This document shows, one piece after another, positions 44,831 to 52,828 of a stretch of DNA of 64,000 nt (its first letter is position 1; every line of letters starts with the position of its first letter). The notes below the pieces were generated by a model. It saw only the letters and a list, made by a program, of their open reading frames with translations. It had not been told where the DNA came from and ran no database searches. The position numbers and the translations under genes were made by a program. Source of the stretch: Nitrobacter hamburgensis X14 (GTDB taxonomy: Bacteria; Pseudomonadota; Alphaproteobacteria; Rhizobiales; Xanthobacteraceae); NCBI RefSeq assembly GCF_000013885.1, contig NC_007964.1, positions 2,404,001 to 2,468,000 of the forward strand. The letters run 5' to 3'.

Positions 44831-47041
44831 TCACCATCGGACTTTGAATCCAGCATAGACCGCACGTCCGGTTCCGGGTTCAAACAATGGTGAAGCGGCA
44901 TTGGCGCGATCGATGATCGAACTGGAGGCGATATAGGCCTTGTTGCCGATGTTGCGGGCCTCGATATAGCCGGAATACCTGCCGCCATCGTCAAACCCCG
45001 CCTTCAGTCCATAAATGGCGTAAGCATCGGTGCTCAGCGTGTTGGCGCTGTCGGCATAATAACCCTGCGGCACCCATTCGAGATTCGGGCCGATGTAGAA
45101 CCCGTTCGGATGCTTGTAGAGCAGTTCGGCGCGGACGAAGTGCCGTGGCGCGCCGGGCAGCAGGTTGTTGCCGAACACGGAATCGTTGTCGAAGCGGAAA
45201 TCGTTGAACGTATAGGCGACGTTCAGCCAGAGCCGGTCCGGTCGATCGCCGCGCACGAACAGGTTGCGAACGATCGCAGCGCCTGCTCCGGCTTCGATGC
45301 CTTGATGCATGGTGCGGTCGGCGTTGGTGACGTTGCAGTTGCCGAACACACTATAGAAACAGAGCAACTCATTCCTGATCTGGGCGCGATACGCCGTCAG
45401 TTCCCAGGTGAAATCCGGACGTTTGCCGCGCGTGCCGATCTCATAGGTGGTCGCGGTTTGAGGACGAATGCTGGTGAACGGAATCGTCGGAATCCCGACG
45501 CCCATCGCACTCTCGCCGAAGCTCGGCACCTCGGCGCTGCGAGAGACGTTGGCGTAGGCCTGCCAGGTCGGATCGATCTGCCACAACAGCCCGCCCTTCG
45601 GGCTCCACAGGTTGAACTCCGTTCGGCCCGATTGATCGCCGTCGCTCAGAAAGCGGTCCTGCCTGTTGCGCGTCGCGTAGAGAAACTGCGTGCCGGCGAC
45701 AGCCGCCACATTCGGCAGGAAATAGAACGAATCCTCGACATAGACCGATGTGTTCCTCGAGCTGTCGATCGACGACGACTTCAGCGCGCCTTTCTGGCCG
45801 GCGAGATTCTCGAATTGTTGATTGTCGATCCGGCCATTGAGCAGGTTGACGCCCGCCACCAGCCGGTTACGAAAACCGCCGATCACACGATCGTCGGTAA
45901 CCCGCGCGAACCCGCCATAGTCCTGATAGCGATAATCGAGCCATTGGAAGATCGGGTGCATCAGATGCCGATCGACCCCGAACGCGCCGAACTCCACCGT
46001 CGTATTGTCGAACCGCATCGTGGTCTTGTTGCCGATCCGCACGGTGTCGATATTGCGCTGCTGGTCGAGTGCGATATTGCCGGCGGCGGCGGTCTGAGGC
46101 GACGTCAGCGCTGAATCCTTGCTGACGGTGCCGGGAATGCGTTGCCGCACATCATTGGCGTTGAGATAAAACCGCGTCTCGAAATCCGGCGAGAACTGAT
46201 ACCCGACATTGCCGCTGACGCGGGTCGAGTGGCCGTAGCTGTGATCGCGAAACCCGTCGCTGCTCTGCGTCGATGCGGTGACGAAACCATCCCACGGGCC
46301 GTTGCTGCCGCCGGTATTGGCTTGCAACCGCCGAAAGCCGAATGCGCCGGCATCGACGCTGACGCCATTGACGAACGGATCGCGGCCGGACGGCGTCACG
46401 AAATTGATGGCGCCGCCGAGCGAATTGGCGCCGAAGCGCAGCGCGTTGCCGCCCTTGAAGACCTCGACGTACTTGTAGGCGGTCGGGTCGATTTCCTGAA
46501 AATCACCGTAACCGTCGGCGGTGTTGATCGGGATTCCGTCCATATAGAGCTGCACACCGCGCAAATGGAAGTTGCGCGACAGGCTCGAACCGCGGATCGA
46601 CAGCCGGGTGTCGTCGCCCCATTTCGGCTGGGCGAACACGCCCGGCACGTAATCGAGTATATCCTTGATGGTGCTGGAGACCGTCGAATTCCTGTAGGCG
46701 TCGGCCGTCACCAGCGCGACGCCGCCGGGCGTCTGCTGGATCTCCCGCAGCGCCTGCTGTGCGGTCGCGACAGTCAACGATCCCGGGACGGCCGCCGGAA
46801 CAGCGACAGCGGCCTGCGACGGTACCCGCGCATGGCGCGGAGCCTGATTCGACCGGGCCGCGTTGCGCGTCGCACGCTTCGGTTGAGGTTTGCTGGATTT
46901 CGGCGCCGTTACGGTCACCGTCGGCAGCGTGGTTCCGGAACTCGACTGCGCGAAAGCCGAAGAAGGCAATAGGATCGCCACTGTTGTCGCGAGCACGCCC
47001 CAAAGCGCGCTACCTCCGCCGGGGGCGAGGTGGTTGAACAT
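44831..47041 (-). CDS. pcuB: TonB-dependent outer-membrane receptor, probably for copper
   Basis: 736 residues. Signal peptide to about 31 (SSAFA), a TonB-box-like TLPTVTV, then an unusual Arg/Ala/Pro-rich stretch of about 60 residues (SKPQPKRATRNAARSNQAPR) before the plug domain (GVALVTADAYRNST, DDTRLSIRGSSLSRNF, GPN-type YMDGIPINTADGYGD, RFGANSLGGAINF). The rest is a 22-strand-type barrel ending GRAVYAGFKVRW with terminal Trp. Siderophore receptors look similar; copper is inferred only from the operon. Confidence 0.85.
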   Translation of the reverse strand: MFNHLAPGGGSALWGVLATTVAILLPSSAFAQSSSGTTLPTVTVTAPKSSKPQPKRATRNAARSNQAPRHARVPSQAAVAVPAAVPGSLTVATAQQALREIQQTPGGVALVTADAYRNSTVSSTIKDILDYVPGVFAQPKWGDDTRLSIRGSSLSRNFHLRGVQLYMDGIPINTADGYGDFQEIDPTAYKYVEVFKGGNALRFGANSLGGAINFVTPSGRDPFVNGVSVDAGAFGFRRLQANTGGSNGPWDGFVTASTQSSDGFRDHSYGHSTRVSGNVGYQFSPDFETRFYLNANDVRQRIPGTVSKDSALTSPQTAAAGNIALDQQRNIDTVRIGNKTTMRFDNTTVEFGAFGVDRHLMHPIFQWLDYRYQDYGGFARVTDDRVIGGFRNRLVAGVNLLNGRIDNQQFENLAGQKGALKSSSIDSSRNTSVYVEDSFYFLPNVAAVAGTQFLYATRNRQDRFLSDGDQSGRTEFNLWSPKGGLLWQIDPTWQAYANVSRSAEVPSFGESAMGVGIPTIPFTSIRPQTATTYEIGTRGKRPDFTWELTAYRAQIRNELLCFYSVFGNCNVTNADRTMHQGIEAGAGAAIVRNLFVRGDRPDRLWLNVAYTFNDFRFDNDSVFGNNLLPGAPRHFVRAELLYKHPNGFYIGPNLEWVPQGYYADSANTLSTDAYAIYGLKAGFDDGGRYSGYIEARNIGNKAYIASSSIIDRANAASPLFEPGTGRAVYAGFKVRW

Positions 47042-47133
47042 GATATATTCCTGATACCGGACAATCGCCGGAGCGTTCGAGCAGACCAGATCACTGCAAC
47101 GTCATCACAGCAATCGTTCAAAATTTACTGAAA

Positions 47134-47508
47134 TCAGGAAATACCGGGAGGGCCGCGCGCCTGCGCGTGGGAGCCGACCGCGGATGGCGGCAGCATGAAG
47201 TTCAGGTCGCGCCAGACGACCGCGCCGGCGTCACGCTCAACCTTGACGACGGAGGCTTGCGGGTCAGCGGTCGGGGTCGCGGCATGGCCGACACAGCACA
47301 ACGTACAGCAGGCGCCGGACGCCTGCTGCTGCGGGTCTGTCTGACCATCTTGCGAAACGTTCGCATCGATTGCGTGCGAACAAATAGAGCCCGCCAGCGG
47401 ATCTGCTGTAGCGTTGCTGAATGCTTGGCAAGCAGCGATCGGTGCGAATATCTGTACCAGCATCGCAAGCATGACGATTGGAAGAAGTCTTCCCAGCCGC
47501 CGTCGCAT
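47134..47508 (-). CDS. pcuA: DUF2946-family Cys/His-containing exported protein
   Basis: 124 residues starting MRRRLGRLLPIVMLAML (signal peptide or anchor). The mature part has CSHAIDANVSQDG and a Cys/His cluster GACCTLCCVGHA, a likely metal site. DUF2946 genes usually accompany TonB receptors and copper genes. It is the first gene of the copper operon; GGGGA five bases before the ATG supports the start at 47508 over one 38 codons upstream. The symbol follows the Bradyrhizobium operon order and is less certain than the operon itself. Confidence 0.72.
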   Translation of the reverse strand: MRRRLGRLLPIVMLAMLVQIFAPIAACQAFSNATADPLAGSICSHAIDANVSQDGQTDPQQQASGACCTLCCVGHAATPTADPQASVVKVERDAGAVVWRDLNFMLPPSAVGSHAQARGPPGIS

Positions 47509-47755
47509 GATTCCCCAGCCTTTCGCGCCGAGAGCTACCATGGCCGGAGTCGAGTGTCGAGCCGGGATTCCCGGCCAGCTTGCGCCGACGGGACGCTCGA
47601 GGAGCGGCCGAACACGCAACACCTCGGCGCGTCTCCAAAGACCGCTTCAGCAACCGCGGTTGTCCAAAATGGCACGGGATATTTGCCTCTGGACATCCGG
47701 AATCCCGAAACTTCGTTGTCGAGAACGGTGACAGGTGTGAAAAGGTCGGCTACGC

Positions 47756-47784
47756 TTGAGCCCCAGGCTGCCTGAATGCTATCA
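47756..47784 (+). promoter_or_regulatory. Promoter-like sequence of candidate small RNA
   Basis: TTGAGC (47756-47761), 17 bases, CTATCA (47779-47784): a moderate match to a housekeeping promoter, placed just before a structured segment ending in an intrinsic terminator. Confidence 0.3.
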
Positions 47785-47790
47785 GTCTGG

Positions 47791-47935
47791 TGGTCCAAGT
47801 CTCGGGAGGAACCTTGGCGTGTTCAACAGCGCCGCCCCGTCAAGCAACGATAACTCCACTTTCGGGGATAAAGGGTCGATACAATTTTGAGAGTGGGGCT
47901 TTGGTCCTGCTCTTTATTTTTTTAAGAGCTTTTTT
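47791..47935 (+). ncRNA. Candidate small RNA upstream of the copper operon
   Basis: About 145 bases on the + strand with three possible stem-loops: CCAAG/CTTGG (47795-47817) exposing GGGAGGA in its loop, CCACTTTC/GAGAGTGG (47856-47896, one G-T pair), and the terminator stem GCTCTT/AAGAGC (47909-47929) followed by TTTTTT. No + strand gene lies upstream that this terminator could serve: the nearest gene to the left is pcuA on the other strand, and DUF1467 converges from the right. A 96-codon frame across here has no recognisable content. Not matched to a known family. Confidence 0.4.
47909..47935 (+). terminator. Rho-independent terminator with no annotated gene
   Basis: 6-bp stem GCTCTT / AAGAGC, 9-base AT loop and a run of six T on the + strand. 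The reverse direction lacks a T-run, so it acts on + strand transcription only. Confidence 0.7.
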
Positions 47936-48076
47936 CAGGATCAGTGCGGGTGATCCGCTCCGATCGGTCGGAGGGACAGCGGCCCGGCCGACCTCATTCT
48001 GTGAGTGGGCTGCGGCGATGTCCCGGCACGATGTGCTATTGGACCGCCCCTTCTCCCTGGAGCCAGATCGGACGAG

Positions 48077-48352
48077 CTAACCCGAAAAGCCCATCAACCG
48101 CGACAGTCGCACGACATTGAGCAAACCTGCATAATACGCCCACGCCGCGATACCATAGATTATCATTGAAACAATCGTGGTCCCGATCAGTTTGCGGCGC
48201 ATCAACGGCATCACCGGAGCTCCGGGATCGGTGCCCGGAACGTGCTCGCCGTCTTCATGCTGGCTCCGCACGCCGAACGGCAGCATCACGAACAGCGTTA
48301 TCCACCATACGACGAAGTAGATGGCAAAACCGGAGGAGATTGCATTAACCAT
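48077..48352 (-). CDS. DUF1467-family small membrane protein
   Basis: 91 residues with two membrane helices (SGFAIYFVVWWITLFVMLPF and TIVSMIIYGIAAWAYYAGLL) separated by a polar loop with GVRSQHEDGEHVPGTDPGAP, the signature of DUF1467. Function unknown. Its position directly after mce (the start overlaps the mce stop by one base) and before proS in the chromosome is common in Rhizobiales. Confidence 0.88.
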   Translation of the reverse strand: MVNAISSGFAIYFVVWWITLFVMLPFGVRSQHEDGEHVPGTDPGAPVMPLMRRKLIGTTIVSMIIYGIAAWAYYAGLLNVVRLSRLMGFSG

Positions 48353-48756
48353 CAGGATTGCTCGATTTCGACAAGCGCGCCGGAAAAGTCTTTCGGATGG
48401 AAGAAAAGCACCGGCTTGCCGTGCGCACCAATCTTCGGCTCGCCATCGCCGAGAACGCGAGCGCCTTCCGCTATCAGGATATCACGAGTGGCGACAATGT
48501 CAGGCACCTCATAGCAGATATGATGAATACCGCCATCAGCGTTACGCTCGATAAACTTCGCAATTGGAGAGGCCTCGCCGAGCGGCTGGATGAATTCGAT
48601 CTTGGTGTTCGGCAGCGCCGCAAACACGGTGATCACCCCATGCTCCGGCAGCGGCACCGCGGCGGAAATATCCGCGCCGAAGGCGGCGCCGTAGATCTTC
48701 GCCGCCTTTTCGGCATCCCTGACGGCGATAGCCACATGATTGAGCCGACCCAGCAT
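48352..48756 (-). CDS. mce: Methylmalonyl-CoA epimerase
   Basis: A 134-residue vicinal-oxygen-chelate fold enzyme that interconverts (R)- and (S)-methylmalonyl-CoA. Seen are MLGRLNHVAIAVRDAEKAA with the metal His, TKIEFIQPLGE, GGIHHICYEVPDI and VLFFHPKDFSGALVEIEQ with the final metal Glu. AGGA before the ATG at 48756 supports this start over one 14 codons upstream. It links PccA (2 kb position) to methylmalonyl-CoA mutase, which is not in the window. Confidence 0.93.
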   Translation of the reverse strand: MLGRLNHVAIAVRDAEKAAKIYGAAFGADISAAVPLPEHGVITVFAALPNTKIEFIQPLGEASPIAKFIERNADGGIHHICYEVPDIVATRDILIAEGARVLGDGEPKIGAHGKPVLFFHPKDFSGALVEIEQS

Positions 48757-48869
48757 ATATCCTGCAATGCTCAATGGTTCGATTTCAACTCGCCGCACTG
48801 CTCAGGCGGGATTAACATTCACGTTCATGTCCGGCGTTCGCCGTCAAGAGGCGTGTCAAACCCACTCTA

Positions 48870-50543
48870 CTAGATCAACAGAACGTGAACGTAGCAGAGC
48901 GGCTTCTTGCCCCACTCTTCCGCAACCACTGCCCGCACGGCGCGGCGCAATGACTCGGCCATCGCATCCGGATCGCGCCGCCGTGTTCGCGGCAACGCCT
49001 TCACCGTCGAGACAATCGTATCGAAAACAATGTCGTCGATCACCTCGCCGACCGTATTCTTCTCCGGTATACCGACGAGATCAATCTCGGGATCATCAGC
49101 CAGTTCACCCTTCTCCGTGACGGCGATCGCCACGAACACGCAGCCGGCAAATGCCATGCGCCGCCGCTCGACAACCGCGCGCGACTTTGAATCCTCGAGA
49201 ATGGCGCCATCCTTGTAAAGCCGTCCCGACGGCAATTCATCGATGATGCCAGGGTCTCCGGGCCCAAGCCGGACCAGATCGCCGTTTTTGCAAATCAGGA
49301 CTTTCGGCACGCCCGCGGCGCGCGCCAACTGCGCATGTTCGGAGAGATGCAACGCCTCGCCGTGCACCGGGATCAGCAACTGCGGGCGAACCCACGCGAT
49401 CATGTCCCGCAGTTCGTCGCGGCGCGGATGGCCGGACACGTGAACCAGTTCGGTGCGATCGGTAATGACCTTGATGCCCTGGGTCACCAGACCATTGATG
49501 ATCGCGCCGACAGCTCTCTCGTTGCCGGGAATGGTGCGTGAGGAAAAGATCACGGTATCGCCACGGTTCAGCGTGACTTGCGGATGATCATCCTTGGCGA
49601 TACGCGCGAGCGCCGCCCGCGGCTCGCCCTGGCTGCCCGTGCACAGCGCCAACACCTTGTCCGACGGAAGATGGCCATACACGTCGGCGCTGCGCAATTC
49701 CTGCATCCCGTCCAGATGTCCGGTCTCGCGCGCGACTTGCACCACGCGCTCCATGGCGCGGCCGACGACCACGACCTCGCGTCCCGCCGCGCGCGCGGCA
49801 TCGGCCACCGCGCGCAGCCGCCCGACATTGGAAGCGAACGTCGTCACCGCGACCCGGCCCCTGGCTGCCTTCACCAATTCCGCAATGGTTTTGGCAACTT
49901 CGGTTTCGGACGGCGAGCGCCCGTCTCGCACCGCATTGGTGGAATCGCCGATCAACGCCAGCACGCCCTCGTCGCCAAGTTCGCGCAATCGCCGCTCGTC
50001 GGTCGGCGGCCCGACGATGGGGGTCGGATCGATCTTCCAGTCGCCGGTATGCACAACGATTCCCGCCGCCGTATGAATCGCCAGCGCATGGGATTCCGGA
50101 ATCGAATGCGCCACCGGAACAAATTCGACACCAAAAGGACCGAGATCGATGCGGTCACCCGAGGGCACCACGGTCACCGGGATGTCCGGCGGATTGCGTT
50201 CCGCCGCGCATTTGGCCTCGAACAATGCGGCGCTGAATTTGGTGGCGTAGATCGGGCATTTCAGGCGCGGCCATAACTCGATAATCGCGCCGAAGTGATC
50301 CTCATGGGCGTGGGTCAGCACGAGACCGACCAGGTTCTTCCGTTCCTTTTCGAGAAACCGGACGTCCGGCATGATGAGATCGATGCCCGGCAAATGTTCC
50401 TCGTCGCCGAAGGACACACCGAGATCGACCGCCAGCCAGCTTCGCTGATGGCGGTTGCCGAGCCCGTAGATCGACAGGTTCATGCCGATCTCACCCACAC
50501 CCCCGAGCGGAGCGAACATCAGTTCATCGGGCCGCGCTATCAT
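48870..50543 (-). CDS. rnj: Ribonuclease J
   Basis: A 557-residue metallo-beta-lactamase/beta-CASP nuclease for RNA decay and rRNA/mRNA 5' processing. Metal motif THAHEDHFGAI, DLGVSFGDEEHLPGIDLIMP, SIPESHALAIHT, HTGDWKIDPTPIVG, the beta-CASP region (CTGSQGEPRAALARI, VHVSGHPRRDELRDM, VHGEALHLSEHAQLA) and a C-terminal domain. The start overlaps the birA stop (ATGA), and the order nuoN-birA-rnj-mce is a conserved Rhizobiales block. Confidence 0.95.
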   Translation of the reverse strand: MIARPDELMFAPLGGVGEIGMNLSIYGLGNRHQRSWLAVDLGVSFGDEEHLPGIDLIMPDVRFLEKERKNLVGLVLTHAHEDHFGAIIELWPRLKCPIYATKFSAALFEAKCAAERNPPDIPVTVVPSGDRIDLGPFGVEFVPVAHSIPESHALAIHTAAGIVVHTGDWKIDPTPIVGPPTDERRLRELGDEGVLALIGDSTNAVRDGRSPSETEVAKTIAELVKAARGRVAVTTFASNVGRLRAVADAARAAGREVVVVGRAMERVVQVARETGHLDGMQELRSADVYGHLPSDKVLALCTGSQGEPRAALARIAKDDHPQVTLNRGDTVIFSSRTIPGNERAVGAIINGLVTQGIKVITDRTELVHVSGHPRRDELRDMIAWVRPQLLIPVHGEALHLSEHAQLARAAGVPKVLICKNGDLVRLGPGDPGIIDELPSGRLYKDGAILEDSKSRAVVERRRMAFAGCVFVAIAVTEKGELADDPEIDLVGIPEKNTVGEVIDDIVFDTIVSTVKALPRTRRRDPDAMAESLRRAVRAVVAEEWGKKPLCYVHVLLI

Positions 50544-51352
50544 GTTGCTCCGATCGATGCTGCCGCGCCGAAATACACATCACCGGCGGAGACAGCCATC
50601 CGCTTGCCGTCGGAGGTCGCAACGATCAAACAGCCGTCCTCGTCGATGGTATCGAACAGGCCGGATATCGTGGACGCGCCGGACCGAACCGAGACGGCCT
50701 GGCCGACCCCGGCCGCCCGATCGAGCCACAGACGCCTGATGTCGCCGAAACCACGACCTCCGTCCCAGATTTGACGAAACTCCACCCAGGCCTCGGTCAG
50801 CGCGCGAAACAAATCCGCGGCGCCGATGTCAATGCCGAGGTCCCGCAGCGAGACCGCCGGGTACGGTATTCCCTCGGGCGCAGCGACGACATTGGTGCCG
50901 ATGCCGACGACAACGGCCAGACGGTCATGTGCGACGGTTTCGGCCTCCAGCAGGATTCCCGCGAGTTTCTTACCGCCTGCCAGCACATCGTTCGGCCACT
51001 TCAAATGAAATGTCGCGTTCTCCGAACCAGGAGATCTCATTCGCGCCTCAAGGCTGACCGTTTGCAGCGCGGCTTCGAGCGCCAGCCCCGCCGCGAAGCT
51101 CAGGGTCGCCGCTACGGCAGGCGACGTATCGATGACCTCGAGAATACTGCTCGCCAGATTGCCCCGTGGGCTGACCCAGGCCCGCTGCCGGCGACCCCGT
51201 CCCGCGGTCTGCTCCGTCGTCGCCAACCAGATCGGGCCAGTTTCGCCCGCCCGCGCCCGCATCAGCGCTTCGGCATTGGTCGAGCCTATGCTGTCGAAGG
51301 CAGCGATCCGATAGCCCGCCGATGCAGCTCGTGGACCGAGCGAAAATGTCAT
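50540..51352 (-). CDS. birA: Biotin-protein ligase (biotin-[acetyl-CoA-carboxylase] ligase)
   Basis: A 270-residue enzyme attaching biotin to AccB, PccA and similar carriers. Catalytic motif TAGRGRRQRAWVSPRGNLASS, KWPNDVLAGGKKLAGILLE and VVGIGTNVVAAPEG are clear, with the C-terminal SH3-like domain after GVGQAVSVRSG. There is no N-terminal DNA-binding domain, so this is a monofunctional ligase, not a repressor. It follows nuoN by 14 bases and overlaps rnj. Confidence 0.95.
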   Translation of the reverse strand: MTFSLGPRAASAGYRIAAFDSIGSTNAEALMRARAGETGPIWLATTEQTAGRGRRQRAWVSPRGNLASSILEVIDTSPAVAATLSFAAGLALEAALQTVSLEARMRSPGSENATFHLKWPNDVLAGGKKLAGILLEAETVAHDRLAVVVGIGTNVVAAPEGIPYPAVSLRDLGIDIGAADLFRALTEAWVEFRQIWDGGRGFGDIRRLWLDRAAGVGQAVSVRSGASTISGLFDTIDEDGCLIVATSDGKRMAVSAGDVYFGAAASIGAT

Positions 51353-51366
51353 TAAAACGATGCCAT

Positions 51367-52803
51367 TCAGAATAATGACTTCGCTGCCGCCGTGGCGGCG
51401 CTGACCAGCGGCCCCGGATAGGCAAAGAACAGCATGTTGAAGAGCGCCGTCACCGCCACCACCGAACGCAATTCGATATGCACGGCGTCTGTCGCTTCGT
51501 CCCGCTCGTCGAAATACATCACCTTGATGACGTTGAGGTAGTAGAACGCGCCGACCACGCTGGTGATGACGCCGATCACGGACAGCGCGACCAGTCCCGC
51601 CTTGATCGCAGCGGTGAAGACATAGAATTTGGCGAAGAAGCCTGCCAACGGCGGAATTCCGGCCAGCGAGAACAGCAGCATTGCAAAGAAGAACGCCAGC
51701 AGCGGATTGGTCCGCGACAGCCCAGCGAAATCGCTGATCTGCTCCAGGGCTTGGCCTTTACGGCTCATGGCGAGAATGACGGTGAACGCTCCGAACGTCA
51801 TGACGGTATAGATGACCATATAAAGCACGACGCCCTGCGCGCCTTCGACGGTGCCGGCGGCGAGACCGACCAGCGCAAAACCCATATGGCCGATCGACGA
51901 ATAAGCCATCATGCGCTTGATGTTGCGCTGTCCGATCGCGCCGAACGAACCCAGCGCCATGGACGCGATCGCCACGAAAACCACGATCTGCTGCCACTCG
52001 GTAACAACGCCGGAGAACGCCGTCAGCACCACGCGGGTAAACACCGCCATTGCCGCGACCTTCGGCGCCGAGGAGAAGAATGCCGTAACCGGCGTCGGCG
52101 CGCCTTCATAAACGTCGGGTGTCCACATGTGAAACGGCACCACCGACACCTTGAAGCACAGGCCCGCCAGCAGGAAGACGATGCCGAACACAACGCCGAT
52201 GCTGCCGGTCTTGGCAGCGGCTGCAATGCCCGCAAAGCTGACGGTTCCCGTGAAACCATAGATCAGCGAAGCGCCGTACAGCAGCATCCCGGACGCCAGC
52301 GCGCCGAGAACGAAGTATTTCAAGCCTGCCTCGGTCGATTTGACGTTGTCACGGTCGCTCGCCGCCACCACGTAAAGCGCAAGGCTCATCAACTCGAGCC
52401 CGAGATACAGCATGATCAGGTCGGCCGCCGAAATCAGCACCATCATGCCGACCGTCGAGAGCATCACCAGAATCGCGAACTCGAACATCCGCCGGGACTG
52501 GTTTTCAAGAAACTGGCGCGACAGAACGAGCGTCGCCGCCGAGCCGAGCAAAGCAAGAATTTTCAGAAACCGCGCGAAATCATCGACGATGAAGCTGCCG
52601 CCGAACGTAATCAGCTTGCCCCTGGGCAGCAGATACTCAATCACGCCGGTCGCGACGAGAAGGCATACCGCCAGGACCGTAACGAGAGCAGCCGCGCGCT
52701 GGCCGCACCACGCCCCGATCGTCAGCAACGCCATCGCGCCGATCGCCAGCACGATTTCCGGCAATACGGGAAGCAGTTGATACCCGGCGGCCTCAAACAT
52801 CAT
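51367..52803 (-). CDS. nuoN: NADH-quinone oxidoreductase subunit N
   Basis: A 478-residue, about 14-helix antiporter-like proton-pumping subunit of complex I. Typical: VLPEIVLAIGAMALLTIG, AADLIMLYLGLELMSLALYV (conserved Glu), FKVSVVPFHMWTPDVYEGAP (Lys/His/Asp), NIKRMMAYSSIGHMGFALVG. Start at 52803 is supported by CAGGGA eight bases upstream; an upstream 23-codon Arg-rich extension was rejected. Confidence 0.96.
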   Translation of the reverse strand: MMFEAAGYQLLPVLPEIVLAIGAMALLTIGAWCGQRAAALVTVLAVCLLVATGVIEYLLPRGKLITFGGSFIVDDFARFLKILALLGSAATLVLSRQFLENQSRRMFEFAILVMLSTVGMMVLISAADLIMLYLGLELMSLALYVVAASDRDNVKSTEAGLKYFVLGALASGMLLYGASLIYGFTGTVSFAGIAAAAKTGSIGVVFGIVFLLAGLCFKVSVVPFHMWTPDVYEGAPTPVTAFFSSAPKVAAMAVFTRVVLTAFSGVVTEWQQIVVFVAIASMALGSFGAIGQRNIKRMMAYSSIGHMGFALVGLAAGTVEGAQGVVLYMVIYTVMTFGAFTVILAMSRKGQALEQISDFAGLSRTNPLLAFFFAMLLFSLAGIPPLAGFFAKFYVFTAAIKAGLVALSVIGVITSVVGAFYYLNVIKVMYFDERDEATDAVHIELRSVVAVTALFNMLFFAYPGPLVSAATAAAKSLF

Positions 52804-52828
52804 AGTTGGTGTCCCTGACCTGCCGTGA

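Larger units (their letters stand above)
47509..48076. other. Intergenic region between copper operon and DUF1467 gene
   Basis: 568 bases without a supported protein gene. The left part should contain the copper operon promoter; the right part holds the small RNA candidate. It becomes AT-rich at about 47870-47940. Confidence 0.5.

Noticed and set aside
47790..48080. 96-codon + strand frame
   Set aside because: No recognisable composition or motif, weak start context, and an intrinsic terminator lies within it; a small RNA fits better.
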